This document shows positions 1-7,398 of a stretch of DNA of 9,042 nt, one piece after another (positions within the stretch are counted from its first letter, which is position 1; each line of letters opens with the position of its first letter). This DNA is from an uncultured Collinsella sp. (GTDB lineage: Bacteria; Actinomycetota; Coriobacteriia; Coriobacteriales; Coriobacteriaceae). The translations under genes were made by a program, and so were the position numbers. The notes beneath the pieces were generated by a model. The model was not told the origin of the DNA. It saw only the letters and a program-made list of their open reading frames with translations, and made no database searches. The stretch covers positions 1 through 9,042 of the forward strand of contig CALJNY010000078.1 of assembly GCA_937981515.1 (NCBI GenBank), in the 5' to 3' direction.

Positions 1-682
1 TGCAAAGGGAATGTGAATAGAACCCGTTAGCTTGCTCAGAATTGAGTCTAAGATAAATATCGAAATGAATGAATCGAGGAAAATAACGCATAAATGAGTA
101 TCGGACATCCTGTCTTCTACGTTAAAGCGACGCAGATAGCCCCCAAGCAAGTACACAAACACGAGGTTCAAAACATTTTTGCCGCTACCCAAAGGGTGGA
201 AATAAAGAACGCTTGGTAGCAGAACGAAAACCAAGCAGAGCGCTGTTAGAAGTTTTTTGAACTGTCGCTGGGAGGAACGGTCTGCAAACTCATTGAGATA
301 CGGCGAAAACAACAAGATTAAAAGATAGCAGGTAAAGAACCAGAATTCATTCGTAGAGAACGGCAACAACGCTTTAATAGGCTGCGAATATCCCCCCCCA
401 CCCAGATACAAATAATGTAAGCAAAGAAGCGACTAGGGAATAAAACAGTGCCGATAGTTCCAGTAACAAAATCTTGAAACTCGTTCTTCTAATACCAAAG
501 TAGCCGGAAATTAGAACAAATACGGACACCCCACAATTGAAAATGCTATTTTCAATTTGAATCCAAATGGAGTTAATGCCATATGCATCACTCAACAATG
601 GACCATTCACATGCATGATAACTATGCCAAATATGGCAAGAAGTCTCAGCGCTTCGATACTTGAGTTTCGCGTAGTAGCCAT
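1..682 (-). pseudogene. Membrane O-acyltransferase (acyltransferase 3 family), frameshifted in a G8 tract and cut by the left window edge
   Basis: The first ~95 residues look like the start of an acyltransferase-3 integral membrane enzyme, a family that moves acyl groups (often acetyl) onto sugars. Residues 9-25 (IEALRLLAIFGIVIMHV) give the first membrane helix with the conserved His24, and ISGYFGIRRTSFK (58-70) is typical of the family. The frame as read runs into a G8 tract at 392-399 and stops at 374-376. Dropping one G gives a second frame open from there to base 1, which reads PIKALLPFSTNEFWFFTCYL and then SPYLNEF, the expected next part of the family. The corrected visible product is 227 residues; the family is usually 330-380, so the 3' end lies outside. 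I chose ATG at 682; the codon before it is TTG (685), preceded by an in-frame stop. It begins 23 bases after the flippase stop, with no clear ribosome site. The gene may be phase-variable, decayed, or intact with a sequencing error. Confidence 0.85.
392..399 (-). repeat. Homopolymer G8 tract (C8 on the plus strand) at a frameshift
   Basis: Eight consecutive C on the plus strand read as eight G in the coding direction of the last acyltransferase. With eight G the frame is TGG GGG GGG ATA and a stop follows five codons later; with seven G the frame becomes TGG GGG GGA TAT and stays open to the window edge. It is the longest G/C run I saw in the window. Its position exactly at the frame break makes it the likely cause of the break. 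Whether its length varies in the population cannot be seen here. Confidence 0.9.
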
Positions 683-705
683 CAATCATCAAAAAACTAT
701 TTCAT

Positions 706-2112
706 CTAAGACTTAATCTTACTGAGCAGACCTGAAACAAGCACCTTAAGATCTTTCACGTACAAAAGCACAATTAAGAGTAGTAGCATCACCTCAATTG
801 CATACATAAACACTGGATCCGTTACCAGAATCAGGAAGAACGACTGAAGCAATAGAATCGCGTAGGATGCCAGGTCGCGGCTCAAGTGTATGTTTAGGGG
901 AACAATGCTCGACGCCTTATTCAGGCGGGCAAACCAGACGAATCCATATGAAACCATCGTAGAGAAAGCAGCTCCGAGCGGGCCGTAGTATCGAACTAGA
1001 ACCAAGTTCATTGCTATATTGATCGCTGCGCCCACGATGGTGGTCGAGGCAAGAATCTTTGTTTCCTTAGCAGCGGCAAAAATACCTTCAAAAACACCGC
1101 AGAGACAGCTAAATATTACAGAAATGGTAAGTAGCGGCGCATACTGCCAGGCCTGATAGAAGTCATTTGCATACAGAATGCGGGCAATAAATTTATCTCC
1201 TACAAGCAATAAAGAACATAGCAGCACCAGGCCGCAATTGTAGATTGAATAAATCCTAGAGTAAAACTCTCCCGAGCTTTCATTTATTTCTTTTACTGCC
1301 GATAAGGTCCAAGCTTGGTTGAATATCGACTGAAAAACATTAAGGATCGACGGGATTTTAAAAGCAACTGAATAGATGCCGTTTGCGGCTGCGCCACAAA
1401 TCCAAGTAACAATATATCGATCTGAAACGTTGTTAATCCACCAAGCAATTTGGTCAAAGATCAATGGCCTACTATATTCAGCCATTTCCTCGCTCAATGC
1501 TTTGTTACGGCGTGCCGTTATATACGTCCACAGCTTAAGACGAACAACCAGATATATAGAAACGACTACGAAAGCGGATATATTTGCGATAAAGTAACCA
1601 GATACCCCCATGGGGAAGATAAGCAAAAGCGTCACATTGAGAATAATGATTACTGCAGAGCTAATGATACCAGCGATAGCTACATCAAAAATGCGATCGA
1701 TACCACGTGCAAACGACAGCAGAATATCCGAAAGCAAGCAGAACACGTAATAGAGAACAAAATAAGTCGGATACTCGTTGAACAGAGGGATTAGATTCAA
1801 CCAACAATTAATCGCTACGACAGCTACTATTACCATGCTAGCCTGTATAAAAGTTCTGATAGCTTCAGAGAAAACCTGGAAACGATCGCCCGTGGCATCC
1901 ATTGAAAACCTAAGGGCGGCTTGAGAGACCGCGCCCGACAGCAACGGAACCAAGAGAAACGCCGTGGTCGTATAAATGTCGTAAAGGCCATAATCGGCAG
2001 TACTGAGGACGCTTGTATACAACGGAACGAGCAAGAAAGAAAGGATCTTGCTCGCAAAGTTGCTCAACGTCATTAAGCCGATATTTTTAAGAAAGTACTT
2101 ATATTTTTCCAT
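706..2112 (-). CDS. wzx: Wzx-like polysaccharide flippase (oligosaccharide repeat-unit transporter)
   Basis: This is a 468-residue, almost wholly hydrophobic protein of the size and layout of PST/MOP-superfamily flippases, which move undecaprenyl-diphosphate-linked repeat units across the cytoplasmic membrane. The N-terminus (YFLKNIGLMTLSNFASKILS, residues 6-25, then FLLVPLYTSVLSTADYGLYD) is the hallmark of the family, and about 12-14 membrane segments can be traced to the C-terminal LLLLIVLLYVKDLKVLVSGLL. The start at 2112 has AGGAAG seven bases upstream (2120-2125) and overlaps the end of the polymerase gene by 14 bases, suggesting coupled translation. The neighbouring Wzy-like gene supports a Wzx/Wzy pathway. 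The symbol is a functional class name; substrate specificity cannot be read from the sequence. Confidence 0.92.
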   Translation of the reverse strand: MEKYKYFLKNIGLMTLSNFASKILSFLLVPLYTSVLSTADYGLYDIYTTTAFLLVPLLSGAVSQAALRFSMDATGDRFQVFSEAIRTFIQASMVIVAVVAINCWLNLIPLFNEYPTYFVLYYVFCLLSDILLSFARGIDRIFDVAIAGIISSAVIIILNVTLLLIFPMGVSGYFIANISAFVVVSIYLVVRLKLWTYITARRNKALSEEMAEYSRPLIFDQIAWWINNVSDRYIVTWICGAAANGIYSVAFKIPSILNVFQSIFNQAWTLSAVKEINESSGEFYSRIYSIYNCGLVLLCSLLLVGDKFIARILYANDFYQAWQYAPLLTISVIFSCLCGVFEGIFAAAKETKILASTTIVGAAINIAMNLVLVRYYGPLGAAFSTMVSYGFVWFARLNKASSIVPLNIHLSRDLASYAILLLQSFFLILVTDPVFMYAIEVMLLLLIVLLYVKDLKVLVSGLLSKIKS

Positions 2113-3379
2113 GGCAATTCTTCCTGTTGTTGGGTAGACCCTTGCGCGACTCTCCTGTCGGACTGTTGACTAATGCCATGGCAATAAATCCAATCATGCC
2201 AGCTGAGGAAGAAAGAATGGCCGACCCAATAGCATGAATAATGTATGCGAGCAGCGCGGAATACAAAAAGGCCTTCGATTCAGCTTGTACGCCGCGATTA
2301 TTTTTAAAAGATAAGAAAATGCGCACGAACAGTCCGACGAAAAGAGCGAATCCAATCCATCCGAATTGACCAAGAGCCATTGGCCAGAATGTGTCGCTTA
2401 AAAATGAACCATCTTCGGGATTTAAGCCAAATAGACGGGAAAACCCAAATTGAAAATAGAGCGGCGAATAGGAACGGGCTGCTTGATCGGAACCAAAGGT
2501 AGCAAAACCCGTACCGAACGGAAAATGCTGACTGGCAAGTTCAGCTCCGTGCAAAAAGAATAAATACCTCGGCGCGTTAACGTTCATTAAGTAGGTTTGA
2601 ATTTGATATGAGCCCACAGCAATAATTCCGAAAAAAAGGAGCGCGATTACAAATATATTTAACCTTTCGTACCTATAAAAATAGAAAAGAAGAATCAGAA
2701 ACATTAGCCCAAACAACAATGGAGAGCTTTTTGTAGCAAGCATTAAACTAATTGAAGCCAGAACGTAATAGCGCTGCCGGTTTTTCGCCTCGGAAGTAAT
2801 CAACGTTGCAATTGCTAATAGAGACACTGCAAGAAATTGAAAGCTGAACGGGAAAATAAAACTAAAGCCCTGCAGACCATATCTTTCGGATTCGGTCATG
2901 CCGATATTCACAAACTGAGAGATTAATGAGCAAATGAACGCCATTACTATATATATCTTTGAAGCTGGCACCAGCATATTGGAAAAACTGAGGGCCGTTT
3001 TACCTCGAAAATAGTATTTCGCAGCAAAATAAACCCAAAGAATCTTGGTCTCTGCGATTAAATCGATAGCAACAGAAGAAATGGATCGGCTGATACCCGA
3101 TGTAACATTGGAACAAAGTCCAAGGAAAACAACAAGAACCAAAATAAATAAGCTAACGCTGTCATAGCGAGAAAGCTCGTCTGACACCGCAAGATATAAA
3201 AGGTAAGCTATTGCGCCAAGTGATAGGAACTCATCGAAATAGCTCCTTCCGCCCGCAAGCTCCAAAAATATAAGAGTTCCAATAATCAAGATGGCAAACA
3301 GCGACTTTAAGCTTCGCTGAACATTAAGTTTATTTGCATAGCCAAATTGATTGGTTTGCGACGATACATTGTTCATCAT
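2099..3379 (-). CDS. wzy: Wzy-like polysaccharide (O-antigen/capsule) polymerase
   Basis: This polytopic membrane protein of 426 residues has about ten or more hydrophobic segments and one large extracytoplasmic loop in its second half, from roughly AELASQHFPFGTGFATFG to GSFLSDTFWPMALGQFGWIG. That layout is characteristic of Wzy polymerases, which join flipped repeat units into polymer. Sequence identity in this family is low, so the call rests on topology, the loop motif (HFPFGTGFATFG then an FWPMALGQFGWIG segment) and the adjacent flippase. I placed the start at ATG 3379, two bases after the upstream stop, because GGAGGAG lies at 3391-3397 (11 bases away). A longer in-frame start at 3427 would add 16 residues (MGFEQHCGPSGGDLLR) overlapping the glycosyltransferase gene and looks artefactual. 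An ATG directly follows at 3376. The 3' end overlaps the flippase by 14 bases. Confidence 0.85.
   Translation of the reverse strand: MMNNVSSQTNQFGYANKLNVQRSLKSLFAILIIGTLIFLELAGGRSYFDEFLSLGAIAYLLYLAVSDELSRYDSVSLFILVLVVFLGLCSNVTSGISRSISSVAIDLIAETKILWVYFAAKYYFRGKTALSFSNMLVPASKIYIVMAFICSLISQFVNIGMTESERYGLQGFSFIFPFSFQFLAVSLLAIATLITSEAKNRQRYYVLASISLMLATKSSPLLFGLMFLILLFYFYRYERLNIFVIALLFFGIIAVGSYQIQTYLMNVNAPRYLFFLHGAELASQHFPFGTGFATFGSDQAARSYSPLYFQFGFSRLFGLNPEDGSFLSDTFWPMALGQFGWIGFALFVGLFVRIFLSFKNNRGVQAESKAFLYSALLAYIIHAIGSAILSSSAGMIGFIAMALVNSPTGESRKGLPNNRKNCHGKI
2120..2125 (-). promoter_or_regulatory. Ribosome binding site of the Wzx-like flippase
   Basis: AGGAAG in the coding direction, seven bases before the ATG at 2112 and within the 3' end of the polymerase gene. 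Confidence 0.6.
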
Positions 3380-3381
3380 TC

Positions 3382-4308
3382 TTAATAAATCTCCTCCAGA
3401 TGGGCCACAGTGCTGTTCGAATCCCATTCGGGCAATTTATATGTCAGCTTATGTATTGGAGTAAGCGCCTTTATTTGCTCAACCCTTTGAACATTAAAGG
3501 GTTTTTGGAGTTCAATCATTAGAAGATGATTATCAATTTGGTTGTAATAAGGAACTTCATTCCACAACTGCTCATTCGCATCGGTTACGATTCTAAATAG
3601 CATATGAAGTAGAAAATAATTCTTTAAGTAATTGAATTTTTTCCAATATGCAAAAATCAAATCACGAGTTTGAATTAGCAATTTAAATTGAGGCTGCGCT
3701 GAGTATATAAACCAACTGGCCATGTTAATCATTTCTTCGTCCATCCATCCATTGTGAAAAACGAAGAAGCCTGATTCCAGAACATAATCGGGTATGGCAC
3801 CGGTAAGCATGGTCGTTGCATCCAGCCAAAGCCCACCATGCTCAATGAGAAGTTGGAGGCGTAGTATATCGGAAAAATGAGTGTTGCTAATCACTCCACT
3901 TTTCCATTTATCAACTATGAAGTCTGGCAGCGTGGCATATTCCGAGAAGTTCTCCGCAGTGATCAGAACAATGTCCCAGTCCTGCAGCCATTTATTAATT
4001 GATGCATAGCACTGTTTGACAACCACAGGTGCTGCATCAATGCCTTGAAGCCAGCATACCCATGCAGTTCGAGAAGAAGTACATACAGTTTTAGCAGCCG
4101 CAGACTTAGTTATCTCAACTTTTGCAAGATATTCCCTATAAAAGGGTCCCATCTTCTTGTTGACCCATTTATACGCCTTATACATGCTGTTAAGGCCAAC
4201 GAGATACTTATCGCCGAACCCGCAAGCCATTAATCCCACAGATGCGGCATCGGTAAACAGAGTTCTCGAAGCAATGCTATTGCTCAAGCGTTTAGCCAGC
4301 CTATTCAT
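3382..4308 (-). CDS. Capsular polysaccharide synthesis glycosyltransferase (Caps_synth-like)
   Basis: A 308-residue soluble, probably membrane-associated protein. Residues 82-89 (AWVCWLQG), then the IVLITAENFSEYATLPDFI stretch (113-131), SDILRLQLL (146-154) and GGLWLDATT (158-166) appear in the order seen in the capsular polysaccharide synthesis family (Pfam Caps_synth, related to GT32-type GT-A transferases). In that group the LD.T segment contributes to nucleotide-sugar/metal binding, so a sugar transfer step in repeat-unit assembly is inferred; donor and acceptor are unknown. Residues 1-75 precede the transferase core and are basic/hydrophobic, perhaps for membrane contact. The start at 4308 overlaps the end of the upstream acyltransferase by 8 bases, with GAAAGG about five bases upstream. 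The 3' half is strikingly AT-rich (12 G/C in 60 at 3601-3660). Confidence 0.87.
   Translation of the reverse strand: MNRLAKRLSNSIASRTLFTDAASVGLMACGFGDKYLVGLNSMYKAYKWVNKKMGPFYREYLAKVEITKSAAAKTVCTSSRTAWVCWLQGIDAAPVVVKQCYASINKWLQDWDIVLITAENFSEYATLPDFIVDKWKSGVISNTHFSDILRLQLLIEHGGLWLDATTMLTGAIPDYVLESGFFVFHNGWMDEEMINMASWFIYSAQPQFKLLIQTRDLIFAYWKKFNYLKNYFLLHMLFRIVTDANEQLWNEVPYYNQIDNHLLMIELQKPFNVQRVEQIKALTPIHKLTYKLPEWDSNSTVAHLEEIY
3391..3397 (-). promoter_or_regulatory. Ribosome binding site deciding the Wzy-like polymerase start
   Basis: GGAGGAG in the coding direction, 11 bases before ATG 3379 and inside the last codons (LEEI) of the glycosyltransferase gene. It is the strongest Shine-Dalgarno match I saw in the window and favours 3379 over the longer start at 3427, which lies upstream of it. 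Confidence 0.7.
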
Positions 4309-5368
4309 ACTTACCTTTCATTTGTTTAAGAGCTTTAACGGGCTCAAAGACAAACAACATCCACCAGTGCGATAGAGAGATTTGGTAGATGGCGATTGGA
4401 GCCGCGATGCTAATAGTGAATCCGACGACCATATTTATACAAAGCGAGTCGATTCCAAGCTTAAGTAGAATTGATCTAATTCCCGCAGCGCAAATCGTGT
4501 GCAGAACATAGACCGGCATAAAGAAGCGGCCCATTTTTGATAAATAGGGGGCATATTTTTGCAGTCCCTTAGCGCCAATCGCCATCGTAATGATGGAATA
4601 GACAAATAACGTTGCAAGTAAGAACTGCAAACCATGATTGGAATTTTCCGCACCGTAATTATTGAATGAAATAATAAGGGCTGCAATCATAGCGATCACC
4701 GCAACAGTGCGGTTTAAAACCCTTCCGCGAATGTCGCCGTCAGATAGAAGCATTCCAAATACAAACCACACGCCACAAGCGGCGATTTTCTGGACTAGAT
4801 CCGGGAAACTCCAGCACATAGGGCAAAAAACGTAGATCAGCTTTATTGCAAAAGCAGCAATGAATAGCTTTAAAGTGTTTTTGATGTTGCCAAGCCTGGG
4901 AATTATGCAAAATAAGAGAAACAGCGTGTATAGGTACCAGTAAGGCGCAATCGGCTCGAACAACAATGTGCGCACAAAAGGCGTAGCCTGATTATTAACC
5001 TCACTTGAGAACACATTTTTGAGAAGCAAGGTTAAGGTTGAAAAGACAACATACGGCACACCCAGAGAAAGCGCTTTGTTCTTAAGGGATCGAAGGTGCC
5101 CTTCCAGCGTCGAACCACCTTTATTGAACTGATATAAAAAACCGCTGCAGACAAAAAATAGTGGTACATGGAAGGTATAAATGGTCTGTATGGGAAGTTG
5201 ATACCAAGGATTGTCCTCATTAAGTAAGCCAGAAGAGGCCATCGACATGTATAGATGCCCAAATACAACTAAGAGGCATGCGAACAACTTGACCGCATCA
5301 ACCCATGCAACTCGAGAACCTTTTAGAGGCTTATTAAGAGATTCGTTGACAGTGCTTTTGTTATGCAT
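4301..5368 (-). CDS. Membrane O-acyltransferase (acyltransferase 3; fucose 4-O-acetylase/NolL-like group)
   Basis: A complete 355-residue integral membrane acyltransferase. RVAWVDAVKLFACLLVVFGH (19-38) is the first helix with the conserved His38. FHVPLFFVCSGFLY (66-79) and YWYLYTLFLLF (143-153) are the next family hallmarks, and about ten hydrophobic segments follow. The FH.PLFF..SG pattern resembles the COG3594/NolL group of sugar O-acetyltransferases, so O-acetylation of a repeat-unit sugar is the likely role; the acyl group and sugar are not determinable. The C-terminus (residues ~345-355, ALKQMKGKYE) is a short basic cytosolic tail. The start at 5368 overlaps the upstream acetyltransferase stop by 8 bases and has only a weak ribosome site (GAAGAAATGG further up), so translation probably depends on coupling. 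The first ~18 residues are a polar extension; no better start is visible. Confidence 0.9.
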   Translation of the reverse strand: MHNKSTVNESLNKPLKGSRVAWVDAVKLFACLLVVFGHLYMSMASSGLLNEDNPWYQLPIQTIYTFHVPLFFVCSGFLYQFNKGGSTLEGHLRSLKNKALSLGVPYVVFSTLTLLLKNVFSSEVNNQATPFVRTLLFEPIAPYWYLYTLFLLFCIIPRLGNIKNTLKLFIAAFAIKLIYVFCPMCWSFPDLVQKIAACGVWFVFGMLLSDGDIRGRVLNRTVAVIAMIAALIISFNNYGAENSNHGLQFLLATLFVYSIITMAIGAKGLQKYAPYLSKMGRFFMPVYVLHTICAAGIRSILLKLGIDSLCINMVVGFTISIAAPIAIYQISLSHWWMLFVFEPVKALKQMKGKYE

Positions 5369-5921
5369 CTTCGCAGTTAACCATTTCTTCGACAGTGCAC
5401 GGCTCTCTCAGCCCTTTTGCAAGAAACGGGGCAGAAAACTCCTCAAGCTTTTTCTTTGAATCCGCATAGCTGCCAATTACTTTTGCTGGCACTCCGCCAA
5501 CAACACTCCCCGATGGAACGTCTTTTGTTACTACAGCACCAGCTGCAATAATGCAGTTATCCCCTATCGTTACACCATAATTGATGATCGCATCGGCTCC
5601 AACATAGACATTGCTTCCGATTTCCACGCGCCCGTATCGGCACAAAAAGCGGTCAGATTGTTCCTCATGATTGAATACAGTGTTAAGGGCGGAGTGCGTA
5701 ACAATTCGCACGCCGGCAGAAATGGCCACATTATCGTGGAACGTGACCAAAAACGGCTCAGCGGGGAGCAAGTTTGACTGGTAATAACAATTTTCGCCAA
5801 CCGAGGCAAAATAATTATGGCGCTTCATAAAGGCCATTTTCTTCCAGCCATCACGAATTGTGATGAGTCGTAGCTGCCGCCAATAGCGCCTAAAGGTATC
5901 GAAAGTCTTATAAAGAGGCAT
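5361..5921 (-). CDS. Hexapeptide-repeat (left-handed beta-helix) O-acetyltransferase
   Basis: A 186-residue soluble acetyl-CoA-dependent transferase of the left-handed beta-helix group (WcaF/CatB/VatD-like). Residues 101-150 hold successive imperfect hexapeptides (IGSNVYVGADAIINYGVTIG, DNCIIAAGAVVTKD, VPSGSVVGGVPAKVIG). His76 in VTHSALN is a candidate catalytic histidine by comparison with the xenobiotic acetyltransferase subgroup. The basic N-terminus (residues 10-35) may be a capping helix, and the last ~35 residues form the usual C-terminal helix. It likely works as a trimer and acetylates a sugar or nucleotide-sugar in the cytosol, unlike the membrane acyltransferases around it. The start at 5921 shares one base with the upstream stop (TAATG), and GGGAG lies four bases before it (5926-5930), a strong sign of coupled translation. 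Confidence 0.92.
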   Translation of the reverse strand: MPLYKTFDTFRRYWRQLRLITIRDGWKKMAFMKRHNYFASVGENCYYQSNLLPAEPFLVTFHDNVAISAGVRIVTHSALNTVFNHEEQSDRFLCRYGRVEIGSNVYVGADAIINYGVTIGDNCIIAAGAVVTKDVPSGSVVGGVPAKVIGSYADSKKKLEEFSAPFLAKGLREPCTVEEMVNCEDA

Positions 5922-6913
5922 TATTCTCCCTGCGATTTATATCCAAGCATTCCCTTGACGTTGAATAGGATTCTTTCAGGCGTGATCTTGTGCCGGTTGA
6001 ACCACAGCACCTTTGCGTAGTACTTGATTTTGCTCCTCTTGCTCTTCTGCCTAATAAGGTCTTCCGTAATCTCATACGGACGATCGGTTGTAACATCGGG
6101 ATAGATCAAATACTGCTTGGTGGGATCGTACTCGCGAATCCTAAAGCTGGTTGGCCGACACCAGTAATGAAGATACATATATTCCTGCGTCTCGATATTT
6201 CCCCAATAGAGGTAATAACGAGTTATTCGGCCGTTTTTCCAAGTGAATATCTGCGACTCATTCTTCTCTCTATCGGCCTCTTCTTGCCAATCGAGATAAA
6301 AGCCGTAGTCATACTTAAGAAGGTTTGCAAAATCGATCCCCTTATATACAGGAATAGAAAGCCCCTCATAGATTGCGTCCATTCCAGGCTCGTCGAACGC
6401 GTAACTCTTGTCATTTCCAAGGGCCTCGTGGTAGTCGAGAGCACCATCAATATGGGTTCTATAACGAGAACATACCTCGGGAGAGTTTTTGAACAACATC
6501 GAGTGGCCGTTAAAGCCGATCTTCTCGTACTTGGACAAGATTTCGTCCGTGTAGAACTTTCTAATATCGCCCCATACGAGATCGATATCGCAGTCGCCCC
6601 AGAAGTCATAGCCCTTTAGCTCTTCGGCAAATATCTCGCCATAAGCAGGCTTAAAATCGCAAAGCTTATAGGGACGATCCAAAGAGATGGGAAAGTCATA
6701 AATCTGCTGGGCCCGTTCGCGCATTTTATCAAACGACCAATACGTCACTTTCACATTTGGCGGATAGTCGTATTCCGCGTGATCGTCGGTAAAAATGAGC
6801 CAGTCAATCGAAGGATTGCAGCCACAGCTCATAAGCCAAAACTGAAACCCTTTGGGAAACTTTCCAAAATAAGGAACAACATATGCAATGGAGTACATGC
6901 TTCTACCGTTCAT
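5921..6913 (-). CDS. DUF6625-like putative glycosyltransferase (GT-A fold)
   Basis: A 330-residue protein that I recognise as the DUF6625 type found in capsule and exopolysaccharide loci. It starts with a beta-strand/loop VPYFGKFP (13-20), then DWLIFTDD (37-44), KLCDFKPAYGEIF (83-95), FWGDCDIDLVWGDI (104-117) and GHSMLFKNS (136-144). The DCDID segment is a DxD-type metal/nucleotide-sugar site, and the order of elements matches GT-A transferases, so a sugar transfer role is inferred; no function is established to my knowledge. There are no membrane helices; the C-terminal ~40 residues are basic (RQKSKRSKIKYYAK) and may touch the membrane. ATG 6913 lies two bases after the stop of the GT4 gene with no clear ribosome site; an in-frame ATG at 6898 follows GGTAG and is an alternative. 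Its dependence on upstream translation matters because the GT4 gene is interrupted. Confidence 0.85.
   Translation of the reverse strand: MNGRSMYSIAYVVPYFGKFPKGFQFWLMSCGCNPSIDWLIFTDDHAEYDYPPNVKVTYWSFDKMRERAQQIYDFPISLDRPYKLCDFKPAYGEIFAEELKGYDFWGDCDIDLVWGDIRKFYTDEILSKYEKIGFNGHSMLFKNSPEVCSRYRTHIDGALDYHEALGNDKSYAFDEPGMDAIYEGLSIPVYKGIDFANLLKYDYGFYLDWQEEADREKNESQIFTWKNGRITRYYLYWGNIETQEYMYLHYWCRPTSFRIREYDPTKQYLIYPDVTTDRPYEITEDLIRQKSKRSKIKYYAKVLWFNRHKITPERILFNVKGMLGYKSQGE
5926..5930 (-). promoter_or_regulatory. Ribosome binding site of the hexapeptide acetyltransferase
   Basis: GGGAG in the coding direction, four bases before the ATG at 5921 and within the last codons of the upstream DUF6625-like gene. 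It supports the TAATG start. Confidence 0.7.
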
Positions 6914-7395
6914 TTCTATACCAAATCCAAGAAACTCTCAGCCTTACGAATAGTCGAAAGTGATTCACGGTACTTTCGACAGGCATTCCTATACTCACCC
7001 TGCCTTTGAACAATTAAATGAAGGTCGTCCTCAGACCAGCCGGTCTTCGCAATGCCTAAGCCATTCGATTTGATATAGGAAGAGTTGTAGGGGACTTCGC
7101 TCGTAAGCACTGGAACGCCACAAGCAATCGACTCCACAATGGAAACCATGTTGTTATCCTTCACAGTGTTCACAAGCATAGCCAAAGATTCGCTTAACAA
7201 CGGCATCAATTCAGCATGTGTAAGTCGACCTGTAAAGGTAACTTTTTCACCTATCCCCAAGTCAACTGATAGAGATTCGAGCTGGCTTCTTAATTCCCCG
7301 TCACCAACAATAAAGAGACGAGCTTCCTCATCGTATTTGGATAAATACTGAGAAAAATTGAGAAGGATACCGTCAATCTGTTTTCTTGGAATCAG

Positions 7396-7398
7396 CTA
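7396..7398 (-). other. Premature in-frame amber codon in the GT4 gene
   Basis: Plus-strand CTA is TAG in the coding direction, at codon 225 counted from 8070. The reading frame is unchanged on both sides and both flanks align with a single GT4 domain order (IVCS then LIPRK), so this is a substitution-type interruption, not a frameshift or insertion. Confidence 0.92.

Noticed and set aside
686..705. Terminator or promoter between flippase and last acyltransferase
   Set aside because: The gap is only about 20 bases, with a short A/T run but no inverted repeat or convincing promoter boxes.
1450..1794. 114-codon plus-strand frame opposite the flippase
   Set aside because: It lies wholly within the well-supported flippase gene on the other strand, and its product is polar with no recognisable motif.
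2632..2639. Run of A (T in the coding direction) in the polymerase gene as a second slippage tract
   Set aside because: The frame is intact across it and encodes a plausible membrane helix (LLFFGII); AT runs of this length are common in AT-rich genes.
3380..3427. 16-residue N-terminal extension of the polymerase starting at 3427
   Set aside because: It overlaps the end of the glycosyltransferase gene and precedes the strong GGAGGAG at 3391-3397, which points to ATG 3379.
6223..6609. 128-codon minus-strand frame inside the DUF6625-like gene
   Set aside because: Out-of-frame shadow; Ser/Thr/Arg-rich composition typical of a shifted reading of a real gene.
5990..6619. 209-codon open frame on the plus strand
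   Set aside because: It is antisense to the DUF6625-like gene, whose translation shows family motifs throughout; the plus-strand product shows no recognisable domain and has no operon context.
7396..7398. TAG as a pyrrolysine or other programmed recoding site
   Set aside because: Pyrrolysine is known mainly in methylamine methyltransferases and a few lineages; nothing here suggests recoding in a GT4 enzyme, and no stem-loop was evident by eye. Simple nonsense mutation or read error is more likely.
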